Shown in pieces: positions 11,120 through 21,451 of a DNA stretch of 64,000 nucleotides (its first letter is position 1; each line of letters starts with the position of its first letter). The notes beneath the pieces were generated by a model that saw only the letters and a list, made by a program, of their open reading frames with translations, searched no databases and was not told where the DNA came from. The translations under genes were made by a program, and so were the position numbers. Origin of the DNA: Taxillus chinensis (lineage: Eukaryota; Streptophyta; Magnoliopsida; Santalales; Loranthaceae); the NCBI GenBank assembly GCA_023512835.1, contig CM042092.1, positions 3,683,293-3,747,292 of the forward strand, read 5' to 3'.

Positions 11120-13549
11120 TGTAAAGACTCGTATTTGGGTAGTTTTGAGAGATAACCATTCTATGGGAATGTAACTATCTGGACGGTAGTGTAGTCGTCG
11201 ATGTGAGCATTTTGACTGTACTTGGGTCCGATTCCGAGTCGGGACCCCGTTTGACCCGATTGTTGACTTTTCAAGGTTTATTGGTTGACTCTGCATTTGG
11301 GCGGTCATTTGGGTGTAATAATATCTGTTTAATGTTGTGCTCATCATTTCGAGCGTTTTGACTGTAGTTTGACTCAATTTGGAGTTCGGGGCCTTAGAGG
11401 TCAATTTTTGTGTTGGGAGGTCAATTATTGACTGGGTCAATGGTTGACTAGGTCAGTTGACTGACAGAAATATAAATAGCGAAAAAAAAAGAGAGAAGAA
11501 GCTTTCACTTTACGTTTCATGTTTGTGCGTTTGAGAGAGAGAGCTTGAGAGAGCTTGGAGGCCTTGGCGATTTGGGGCGATTTGGGTTCGTGGAGCTCAA
11601 AGATTCACTTCAAGTAGGTGTCCTTGAACTTCTTATCCTTCTCTCGTTTTGGATCTGCACGAATTCATCATGATTTATGAAATTGAGCATGAACCCTAGA
11701 ATTTGGGGAAAACCAATTTTGGGTTAGATCTAATAGTCTAGCATAAGATCTGTGGTTAAGAACTGTTTTATATCATTGTGGATATATGTTTCTGTGATTT
11801 TGGGGTTGATTAACTGTGTTTTTCGTGAGGGTTGATAAGTCAACCATGGAAATCTAGGTTTAGATCTAGATTTCTGGAAATCTGAAATTTTATACGTGTT
11901 TCTGTTGTTTCTGCGCGATTTAGAGGCGTTATGGACGCGTTTTGAGGTAGATATCGTAGTTTGTTGCGAAACAAGGGTGTTAGTGAGCGTCTAGGAGTTT
12001 ATGGGCGTGTTCCAGACGAAGAACAGACAAAAACGACGATAAACATTACCCTGGGCGCGTTACTGGGTCGAACTAACGAAAATCCGAAGTTCTGGGTCGT
12101 AGTTCGTAGACCCGTAGTTCGTAAGTTGAAGGTTTGTAGTTCGTAGGGTCGTAGTTCGTAGACCCGTAGTTCGAAGGTTCGTAGTTCGTAGGTTCGAAGG
12201 TTCGAAGGTTTGTAGTTCTTAGGGTCGTAGTCCGAAGGTCGAAGATCGTAGCCTCGCTTCGAGTCTTCGAGGCGCGCTGCAGCTCCGCACTCCGTAGCTA
12301 CGAGTCGCCGTTCCGCAGCTACGAGTCGCAGGTTCTGAGCTACGAGTCGCAGCTCCAACAGTGTAACTGGACATTGGACTGGACCTATTTACATCGTAAC
12401 CTATACCCAAGTATTTATACTTAAGTTACTATGTAAATAACGAAATACCCCCATTTGGATTCAAAGAAAAATACTAGAAAAATTAATTTCCACTCTTTTA
12501 AAATGTGAAAATTGGGATTTAGTGTAAAATCTCGGAAAAACCCAAAAGTTCGTAGTGGTGAATTTTTGGAAAGTGGGGTTAGACATCTCAGAAAAATCCC
12601 CAAAAATCAGATTATCTTATTTATGATATGGGAACCCAATGCCGGGACTTTTGATTTCAAGAAAATAGCTGCTATGGGTAATTCCTTCATAAATCAAGGA
12701 TTGAGGATTTACTTGTGAAGACTGGCTACAGTTCCAAAGGAAATGTTGAGAATGACATGCCATACTAATGTTAGTATGTTGGTGTGAGGTATTGGGGCAT
12801 GGACTCCGTGACTTGTTTGGATTCTCACCGTGATGCACCGATGGTGCTATATGGTTGACGTGGCAGGCATATGCACCGATGGCAGGCCTGTGTGGTGACT
12901 GTGGCCGGGCATATTGCGCTGTGGATAGGCTAAGCCTGAGTTGAGCCGTTGAGCTCATGGAGCTAGGACTGAGTGCCCTGAGCTGGGATCCCATGGAGGA
13001 TCGTGGACAAGTTGTCCTGTATGGGCAGGCTGAGTCCTGATGTTTGTTTGCAGGCTGAGTCCTGATGATTGTGCACACTACACGGTGCACGAGTACGCTG
13101 AGCATATAGTATAGACTTATATGTGTTACATTATGTGGAGTTTTGGGGTCACCTACTGAGCTTGTCGCTCACCTCTACTTGTTGTTTACCCTTTTCAGGT
13201 GTGACCCGAGACTAGTGGAGGACTTTCTTCCAGGAGGACGCCCACTATTCTGATGTATGATACAGTTATATTTTGTATTGTTTTATGTGATATCCCGGAC
13301 ATGGGTCCGTGGACAGTTGTATTTGCATATTGTATGATGTGATGTCTGTATGACTCATTATATACATGATGATATATGGGAAAGTACAGGATTACCCTTG
13401 ATATATGACTGTACATGGTTGCATATTTGAGACAGCACCCGCGGTGTAGTCTCTATTGGTGCTAGTCACCAACCCCTTGACCTTTCGGGTGCGGGCAAGG
13501 GGAAGTCATGTACCCGGTTCCGGGTTCCCTGGAATTCAGGGGCGTGACA
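11120..13549 (+). mobile_element. 5' LTR of Ty3/gypsy chromovirus
   Basis: The repeat starts TGTAAAGACTCGTATTTGG and ends GGGGCGTGACA, giving the TG...CA termini of an LTR. It is directly followed by a primer-binding site. Its ends match the 3' LTR at 19086-21451 closely, and the shared parts include a TATA-like 'TATAAATAGCG' near 11471. An internal segment (about 11780-12370) does not match the 3' LTR and instead carries a short tandem array of 'CGTAGTTCGTA'-type units. The 5-bp flank (TTCAT, 11115-11119) does not match the flank of the 3' LTR. Confidence 0.9.
12060..12360. repeat. short tandem array inside the 5' LTR
   Basis: Imperfect tandem copies of 'GTCGTAGTTCGTAGACC' and 'GAAGGTTCGTAGTTCGTAG' units, grading into 'GCAGCTACGAGTCGC' units, occupy this part of the 5' LTR. 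The 3' LTR has a different array ('AGTCCGGAGCAGT' units) at the corresponding place. These arrays are likely fast-evolving LTR minisatellites. Confidence 0.75.
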
Positions 13550-13552
13550 AGT

Positions 13553-13564
13553 TGGTATCAAAGC
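13553..13564 (+). promoter_or_regulatory. primer-binding site, tRNA-iMet type
   Basis: TGGTATCAAAGC begins three bases after the 5' LTR. It differs by one base from TGGTATCAGAGC, the usual plant initiator tRNA-Met complement used to prime minus-strand synthesis. The location and sequence together identify it. Confidence 0.85.
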
Positions 13565-14047
13565 ATGGTCTAGTGAACCTAGGTTAGTGAGGGGTGGTTA
13601 ATTGATTCCATGTGACTTGGAAAACTGTAGGGGGGGCGCCTGATCAACGTAGTCCGTACATGTATTCTAGGTTATTTTGGTGTCAATTAGATCATCCTAG
13701 GAGCATACATGGGTATAGGGTGCATTGCTAGTGGTATGATTGTGTGCATATAGGGCACTAGATTGACTTTGTGTGTGATGTGCTTGTATGTGGTGCCAGG
13801 ATGGCACGTGGCCATGAGAGCCAGAACTTGATTGTGGTGTACCCTGAGGGGTGACACGATGCTATATGCATGGTTGTGGACCTACGGGTCGTGTGGTGTA
13901 CCCTGATGGGGGACACAATGCTATATGCATGGTATGGACCTACGGGTCGTGTGGTGAGAACCTACAAGTCGGTTGTGCCTTTGAGGGCTGTTTGTGCTAG
14001 CAGTGCTAGTATTGATCGGTTGATTGTTTGTTGTTGTGGCCAGTGTG
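13565..14047 (+). other. gypsy 5' untranslated leader
   Basis: This is the non-coding leader between the primer-binding site and the gag start. It contains two near-identical words, 'CCCTGA(T)GGGG...ACAATGCTATATGCATGG' in form, near 13840-13870 and 13900-13930, a small internal duplication. No ORF of note is present. Confidence 0.6.
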
Positions 14048-15420
14048 ATGGCACCACTGAGGAGAGCTGTCTGAGGCCAGGGCCCGGCAGAGGAGCCCAC
14101 AATAGAGTCGGGGCACCAGGGGCAACAGAGTCCGCAGCAGAGATCGTCAGCTCCCGTTGTGGGACCTGATTTGGCTCAGGTGTTGATTCAGTTGCAGGAG
14201 GCCATGCAGGGTATGCAGGGCTCAATGAGGGATATGGCTAGAGAGGTGGATGAGCTGAAGAGGCAGCAGCAGCCTCAGCAGCCACCACAGCCTCAGCAGT
14301 AGGAGGCGAGGGTGGTGCAGGATGTGCACTAGCAGGAGGTCGTGATAGAGCCAGCACGACGAGGAGTGGACTGGGCTGCACAGTTTTTGAAACATGCACC
14401 CAGGACTTTTGAGGATGGTTCGCAGCCAGAGGTAGCCGAGGACTGGATTAGGTGGACTGAGGATATCTTTGATATGATCGGAGTGCCAGATGAGGAGAGA
14501 GTGCGCGTGGCGACGCACTATCTGTTGGGTATCCCACGCAGGTGGTGGGAATCCACTAGAGCTGTCCATGGCAGTCAGATGAGCTGGAGAGAGTTTGTTG
14601 AGCGCTTCTTTGGGGAGTATTTTCCCAGGTCGTTGCAGTATGCTCGGCGTAGAGAGTATTATGAGCTTGTGCAGGGTAACATGACTGTGGGGGAGTATGT
14701 GCAGGCCTTCACAGATTTGGGGCGGTTTGCTCTGGAGGCTTGGGCAAAGGAAGGCCGGAAGACGCAGGACTTCATTCAGGGCTTGAGGCCATCTCTGAAA
14801 ACACAGCTGGAACCGATGCAGTTGACTAGCTACTGGGAGGCGGTCGACAAGGCGCTCATTATTGAGCGAGGTCAGGATCAGGCGAGAGCCCAGAGGCCGG
14901 GCGGTTCGGCAGGTCCCAGCAAGAAGAGGCAGAGTGGGGAGAGCGGTGCCGCTCGGCTGAGAGGAGGGCAGGTGCAGAGGGTTTCCACCAGGCGGTGGGA
15001 CCCCGTGAGAGTTCGGCCACAGGAGGCCAGGTACTGTTGGAGTTGTGGTTTGACCGGGCATGTCTCGAGAAGCCCAAGGAAAAAGATGACCTGTTTTCGA
15101 TGCGGGAAAGTGGGGCATGGAGCTAGGGAATGTGTTACCCTTAGCTTAACCAGCAGTGTAAGCCCTCGTCCGAGAGAGCAGGGACAGAGGAGTGGGGCTC
15201 CGTCTCAGAGGTCAGTGTCGCCGGCACAGAGCACGCAGATGCGACCTGCGGTGCAGCAGCCTCAGCAGGAGGCACAGGGTCATGTTGATCAGCAGGGCAA
15301 GGCCCCAATGGGCCAGGCTAGTGGCAGTGGGCCACGAGGGAGGACTTTTGCCCTTACCGGCAGGGAGGCAGAGGTTCCACCAGTGGACGAGGCAGGAGCA
15401 GGACCTTCAGTGGTGAGAGG
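14048..15420 (+). pseudogene. gypsy gag, broken by stops
   Basis: The gag frame starts at ATG 14048 and has in-frame stops at 14072 (TGA), 14300 (TAG) and 14330 (TAG). From 14333 it is open. The retrotransposon gag domain follows, with '[20 protein letters not shown]' near the start and '[12 protein letters not shown]' and '[13 protein letters not shown]' further on. Two zinc knuckles follow at about 15031-15132. The first ('CWSCGLTGH') has lost its final cysteine and the second ('[14 protein letters not shown]') keeps the full CCHC pattern. Gag would form the particle that packages element RNA; this copy cannot be translated from its own start. Confidence 0.9.
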
Positions 15421-18400
15421 TACCATCATTATTTCTCATACTCTTTGTTTAGTTTTGATTGATACCGGTGCTACCCATTCTTTTATTTCGTATGCTACGG
15501 TGGTTGGATTGGAGTTAGACCAGGAGACAGTTAGTCAGTCTCTGATGGTTGCTTTACCTTTGGGTGGAATTGTGATACTTGAGAGTATCTGTCGTGCTTG
15601 TCAGGTAACACTTGGGGGTGTTAACTTGATGTGTGATTTGTATGTCATGGAGTTAGATGATTTTGATGTTATCCTGGGTATGGATTGGTTGGTCTCCGTG
15701 GAGGCCAAGATTGATTGTTTTCGACGGCGTGTGACGTTCCTCACACCAGAGGGCATGCGGGGTGTCTTTGTGGGTGAGTGGACCGAGGAGGCATGCAGGT
15801 TGGGACCTTTGAGGCATGGGTGGGGTAATGTGACCCACCAGTTAGCCAGCTTGACGTTGGTTGACAGGAGGAGAGAGGGGAAGGCTGTTTTGCCACCCAT
15901 TGTAGATCAGTTCTCGGATGTGTTTCCCGAGGACTTGGTCAGTTTGCCAGCCGTGAGGGAGGTAGAGTTTTCGATCGAGTTGTTGCCAGGGACAACACCG
16001 ATCAGGTTAGCGGCCTACAGGATGGCACCGACAGAGCTTAGAGAGCTCAAGAGACAGATAGATGACCTATTGGCACGAGGCTTTATCAGGCGGAGTAGCT
16101 CACCGTGGGGCGCTCCAGTGTTGTTCGCCAAGAAGGCGGATGGTTCACTTCGGCTGTGTATAGACTATCGGAAGCTGAACCAGGTGACTGTGAAGAACAG
16201 GTACCTATTACCGAGGATCGATGATCTGTTCGATCAGTTTCGAGGTGCGAGATGGTTTTCCAAGATAGACTTGAGATCTGGATACCATCAGTTGAGGGTT
16301 AGGGAGGAAGATATCCCTAAGACAGCATTCAGTTGTTGCTATGGGCATTATGAGTGACTTGTGATGCCATTTGGGCTCACGAATGCTCCAGTAGTGTTTA
16401 TGGGATTGATGAACCATGTGTTTGCTCCATATTTAGATATGTTCGTTGTGGTGTTCATCGACGATATTTTGGTCTACTCAGCGACCAAGAGGCAGCATGA
16501 GGAGCATTTGCAGGTTGTGTCGCAGACCTTGCGAGAGCACCGATTGTATGCGAAGTTCATGAAATGTGACTTTTGGTTGCAACAGGTGCATTTCTTGGGG
16601 CATGTGGTATCTTCAGAGGGTATCACAGTGGATCCTGAGAAGATTGAGGCAGTCATGTCATGGAAGAGGCCCACGAATGTGTTTGAGATTCGTAGCTTCC
16701 TTGGTTTGGCAGGTTACTATCGGAGGTTCGTGGAGGATTTTTCCAGGTTGGCAGCTCCTATGACGAACCTGACCAGGAAGGGAGTTTCTTTTTTTTGGTC
16801 TGATGCGTGTGAGAGTGCTTTCATGGAGCTGAAGGCATGATTGACCTCAGCACCTATCTTGATTCTCCCACATGAGGGTCTGCCTTTCGAGGTGTATTAC
16901 GATGCCTCTAGGGTGGGGCTTGGTTGTGTGCTGATGTAGACTCGGCAGGTGATTGCTTATGGGTCTAGGCAGTTGAGACCACATGAGCAGAACTATCCCA
17001 AGCATGATTTGGAGTTGGCTGCAGTGATCTTTACACTTAAAAGCTGGCAGCATTATCTCATTGGGGAGAAGTTTGTGGTGTATACGGACCACAAGAGCTT
17101 GCAGTATATCTTCTCTTAGCGAGACCTGAACCTTAGGTAGAGGCGGTGGGTGGAGTACCTGCAGCAGTTTCAGTTTGATATGATGTATACCCCTGGGAAA
17201 GGTAATGTGGTGGCAGATGCGCTGAGTAGGAAGAGCAGGGCCGTGGTTGCCCATTGTGCCATTAAGGAATGAGAAATGATGGGACAGTTGGCAGCGATGA
17301 GGTTGCAGATGGTGACCAGTGAGGGGCGGGGGACCCTCGGTGTTGTTGTAACGATCCCCGAGAGCCGCAAACACAGGATCATAGAGGATCAGCTGGGGGA
17401 CGTTGATTGTGAGGTCATCAGGGACAGGATTCAGACTGGGCAGTTATCTTCTGATTGGACTGACGATGCTGAGCATATATTGAGGTATAGGGGTCGCCTG
17501 ATAGTTCCCACTTCTCTTCAGGAGGAGGTTCTTCGGGAATTTCACCAGTCGAGGTTAGCTGTACATCCTGGTGGGACTAAGATGTACCATGCCGTGAGAA
17601 GGCAGTTTTGGTGGCCAGGCCTGAAGAAGGCCGTTGCTGATTTTGTGAGGAGGTGTTTGACCTGTCAACAGGTCAAGGCAGAGCACCTAAGATCAGCTGG
17701 TGAGTTGCAGTCATTGCCAGTGCCAGAGTGGAAATAGGACCACGTGACCATGGATTTTGTCACTGGACTTCCTCGTTCCAGGGGACACGACACAATATGG
17801 GTTATTGTGGACCAGTTGACCAAATCGGCACATTTTATTCCGATTCGAGAGACAGACCCAGTGAGGACTTTGGGACAGAGGTATATTGATGTTATTGTGC
17901 GGTTGCATGGAGTCCCATTGTCTATTGTATCTGATCGGGATGCGAGGTTTACATCTCAGTTTTAGAGAGACGATTCTGAGTTGTAGGTACCAGGGTGAAC
18001 CTGAGTACAGCTTTTCATCCGTAGACAGACGGTCAGTCGGAGCGGACGATTCAGACGCTCGAGGATATGTTGCGTGCCTGTGTCCTAGATTTTGGAGGTT
18101 GTTGGGAGACTCACCTTCCTTTGGTGGAGTTCTCTTACAACAACAGTTATCAGGCCATGATTGGGATGACTCCGTATGAGGCGCTGTATGGGCGGCCTTG
18201 TAGATCACCCTTGTGTTGGGCACAGACGGGAGAGATAGCAGTTCTCGGTCCCGATATGGTTCGAGAAACCACGGAGATAGTGCAGTTGATTAGACAGCGT
18301 ATGCTGACAGCACAGAGTAGGCAGAAGTCCTACGCGGATCAAAGGCGTCGACCCTTGCAGTTTGAGGTGGGGGACTGTGTATTTTTACGGGTTTCACCGC

Positions 18401-18786
18401 GTCGAGGGCATCGGAGGTTTGGACGTGGATCCAAACTTTCCCCTCATTTTGTGGGGCCGTTTGAGATTGTTGCCACCGTGGGCGCAGTGGCGTACCGATT
18501 AGCTTTGCCACCAGAGTTGGCGCGAGTACATGATGTGTTTCATGTGTCTCAGTTGAGGCGGTATCACCCTGATCCTTCTCATGTGTTGGACTATCGCGAG
18601 ATAGACTAGGCTGATGATGGTGCCGTTGTTGAGATGCCGACACAGATTTTGGACAGGCGGGACCAGGTCTTGCGAGGCAAGACGATCCCACTAGTTCGGG
18701 TGTTATGGCGACACCGAGGCATGGAGGAGCAGACTTGGGAGAAACAGAGCCAGATGCGGGTTCTTCATCATGAGCTATTCGAGTAG
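15421..18786 (+). pseudogene. gypsy pol (PR-RT-RH-IN-chromodomain), broken
   Basis: Pol continues in the gag frame. In order it shows: an aspartic protease with '[12 protein letters not shown]' (about 15460); reverse transcriptase with '[15 protein letters not shown]' and the catalytic 'FIDDILVYS' (about 16456-16480); RNase H with 'VYYDAS' and '[12 protein letters not shown]' (about 16895-17115); an integrase with an HHCC zinc finger ('HPGGTKMY..', 'CLTCQQVK') and catalytic residues in 'MDFVTGLP', '[12 protein letters not shown]' and 'TDGQSER'; a '[10 protein letters not shown]' GPY-like module; and a C-terminal chromodomain ('ILDRRDQVLRGK...LVRVLWR', about 18645-18780). Stops lie at 16355, 16838, 16937, 17117, 17138, 17270, 17735, 17963, 18022 and 18607, and a frameshift lies between 17966 and 17986. 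Domain order, chromodomain and long LTRs fit the Tekay/Del chromovirus lineage. Confidence 0.93.
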
Positions 18787-19072
18787 GATCAATCCTGAGG
18801 TGGGGAAGATGTGAGGACCTTCCCTGAGGTATGATGAGTTATGTTTTCTGCATTTGTTTTGCATATGTTTGAGATGTGGTTTGGCTTGTTGTTTGTTGGC
18901 GGCATCCTGACATCTTGTGAGTCTTTTTGGCTTGTTGTGAGTTGCATTACATCTGTGTGGTTAGTGATCATGTTGATGATCATATTTTGTGTCTTGTTGT
19001 TGTGCGGTGCTTCAGCTTGGATTTTCCTATGTCTTTTGGGCATGTGTTTTATTTTCGAGGACGAAAAGTCCT
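18787..19072 (+). other. gypsy 3' untranslated region
   Basis: This is non-coding sequence between the chromodomain stop and the polypurine tract. It contains two copies of a 'CCT(G/A)AGGTGGGGA(A/G)GATGT' motif (about 18795-18812 and 19071-19087). The second is the tract used at the LTR edge; the first may be an ancestral or duplicated tract. Confidence 0.6.
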
Positions 19073-19085
19073 AAGGTGGGGAGGA
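19073..19085 (+). promoter_or_regulatory. polypurine tract
   Basis: AAGGTGGGGAGGA lies directly before the TG of the 3' LTR, the position of the plus-strand primer in LTR retrotransposons. Confidence 0.8.
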
Positions 19086-21451
19086 TGTAAAAACTCGTAT
19101 TTGGATAGTTTTGAGAGATAGTCATTCTATGGGAATGTAACTATCTGGACGGTAGTGTAGCCGTCGATGTGAGCAATTTGACTATACTTGGGCCCGATTC
19201 CGAGTCGGGGCCCCGTTTGACCCGATTGTTGACTTTTCGGGGTTTATTGGTTGACTTTGCATTTGGGCGGTCTTTTGGATGTAATAATATCTGTTTAGTG
19301 TTGTGCTCGTTATTTCAAGCATTTTGACTGTAGTTGGGCTCAATTTGGAGTTCGTGACCTCGAGAGGTCAATTTTTGCATTCGGGTCAATTATTGCTGGG
19401 AGGCCAATTATTGGCAGCAGTATAAATAATTAAGAAACTACATTATTCCTTTATTTTTGCTTGGTGCGTGCGTGTTTGAGCAAGAGAGAGAGAGAAAAAG
19501 AGAAGGTGAAGAGCTTCACTTGGCGATTTTGGGGCGATTGGAGCTCGTGGATCGCAAATAATCTTCCAGGTAGGTGTCCTTGAACCTCTTATCTCGATTC
19601 TGTCTTGGAATATGCGTGAATTTATCATGAATTATGAATTTGAGCATGAACCCTAAGTTTTGGGGGAAACCCAATTTTGGGATTAAGTCTGATGATTTAG
19701 CATAAAATCTGTGGTTAAGAACTGATTTATATCAGTTTGGGTACGTAATTTTGTACTCTGTTTAGTAAAACGCGTGTTTGTGAGTGCCTGGGGTTACTGG
19801 GTTGATTCCAGATGAAATTTGGCCAAAAATGATGATGAATAGTAACTTGGGCGAACCATGATGTCGAAGTTCGTAGTAATCAGCATTATGGAGTCGCAGC
19901 AGATTAGTCCGGATCGCAGTCCAGGAGCGATTAGTCCGAATCGAAGTCAGAGCGATTAGTCCGAATCGTAGTCAAGAGCGATTAGTTCGGATCAGTAGTC
20001 CGGAGCAGTAGTCCGGAGCAGTTAGTCCGGAGCAGTTTGTCCGGAGCAGTAGTTCGGATCAGTAGTCCGGAGCAGTTTGTCCGGATCAGTAGTCCGGAGC
20101 AGTTAGTCCGGATCTGTAGTCCAGAGCAGTTAGTCCGAATCTGTAGTCCGGAGTAGTTAGTCCGGATCAGCAGTAGTGATCCATAGCTTCGCTCCGCAGC
20201 AGTGATCCGCAGCAGTGTTCCGCAGCAGTGCAACTGCATTGCACTAGACATTTACATTGTAAACCATTATGCCTAAGTATTATACTTAAGTTACAATGTA
20301 AATAACGAAATACACCCCATTTGGATTCAAAGAAAAATACTAGAAAAATTAATTCCCACTCTTTCAAAATGTGAAAATTGGGTTTTAGTGTAAAATCTCG
20401 GAAAAACCCAAAAGTTCGTAGTGGTGAATTTTTGGAAAGTGGGGTTAGACATCTCAGAAAAATCTTCAAAAATCAGATTATCTTATTTATGATATGGGAA
20501 CCCAATACCGGGACTTTTGATTTCAAGAAAATAGCTGCTATAGGTACTTCCTTCATAAATCAAGGATTGAGGATTTACTTGTGAAGACTGGCTACAGTTC
20601 TAAAGGAAAAGTTGAGAATGACATGCCATACTAATGTTAGTATGTTGGTGTGAGGTATCGGAGCATGGACTCCGTGACTTGTTTGGGTTCTCACCGTGAT
20701 GCACCGATGGTGCTATGTGGTTGACATGGCAGGCATATGCGCCGATGGCAGGCCTGTGTGGCGACTGTGGCCGGGCATATTGCACTGTGCCGTGGTAGGC
20801 ATATGCGCCGATGGCAGGCCTGTGTGGCGACTGTGTCCGGGCATATAGTATTGTGGTAGGGCTGAGTGCCTTGAGCTGGGATCCCGTTGAGGATCGTGGA
20901 CAAGCTGTCCTGTGTGGGCAGGCTAGGTCCTGATGTTTGTTTGCAGGCTGAGTCATGATGATTGTGCACACTACACAGTGCACGAGTACACAGAGCATGT
21001 AGCATAGACTTGTATGTGTTGCATGATGTGGAGCTTTGGGGTCACCTACTGAGCTTGTCGCTCACCCCTACTTGTTTACCCTTTTCAGGTGTGACCCGAG
21101 ACTAGTAGAGGACTTTCTTCCAGGAGGACGCCCACTACTCTGATGTATGATACAGTATTACATTCTGTATTATTTTGTGTGGTATCCCGGACATGGGTCT
21201 GTGGATAGTTGTATTTGCATACTGTTTGTGATGTGATGTCTGTATGACTGTTTGACTCATTGTATGCATGATGATATATGGGAAAGTACATGATTACCCT
21301 TGATGTATGACTGTACAGGGTTGCATATTTGAGATAGCACCCGCGGTGTAGTCTCCATTGGTGCTAGTCACCAACCCCTTGACCTTTCGGGTGCGGGCAA
21401 GGGGAAGTCATGTTCCTAGTTTCGGGTTCCCTGGAATTCGGGGGCGTGACA
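19086..21451 (+). mobile_element. 3' LTR of Ty3/gypsy chromovirus
   Basis: The repeat begins TGTAAAAACTCGTATTTGG and ends GGGGCGTGACA, like the 5' LTR. The outer segments match the 5' LTR closely, but about 19735-20250 does not. It carries its own tandem array of 'AGTCCGGAGCAGT' units at about 19868-20225. A ~75-bp segment ('GGCAGGCATATGCGCCGATG'...) is duplicated in tandem around 20725-20850, where the 5' LTR has one copy. The right flank (TGATA) does not match the left flank of the element (TTCAT) and enters pararetrovirus sequence directly. Confidence 0.9.
19868..20225. repeat. tandem array inside the 3' LTR
   Basis: This is a run of imperfect 12-18-bp units of the type 'AGTAGTCCGGAGCAGTT' and 'AGTTTGTCCGGATC', ending in 'CCGCAGCAGTG' units. 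It occupies the same place as a different array in the 5' LTR. Confidence 0.8.

Noticed and set aside
12060..12360. Regularly repeated short units resembling an array with spacers
   Set aside because: Considered as a CRISPR-like array, but the units are contiguous, imperfect and within a retrotransposon LTR of a plant genome.
14222..15118. Long minus-strand ORF of 298 codons across gag
   Set aside because: It is antisense to the gag domain and zinc knuckles, and its length follows from gag codon use. No family features.
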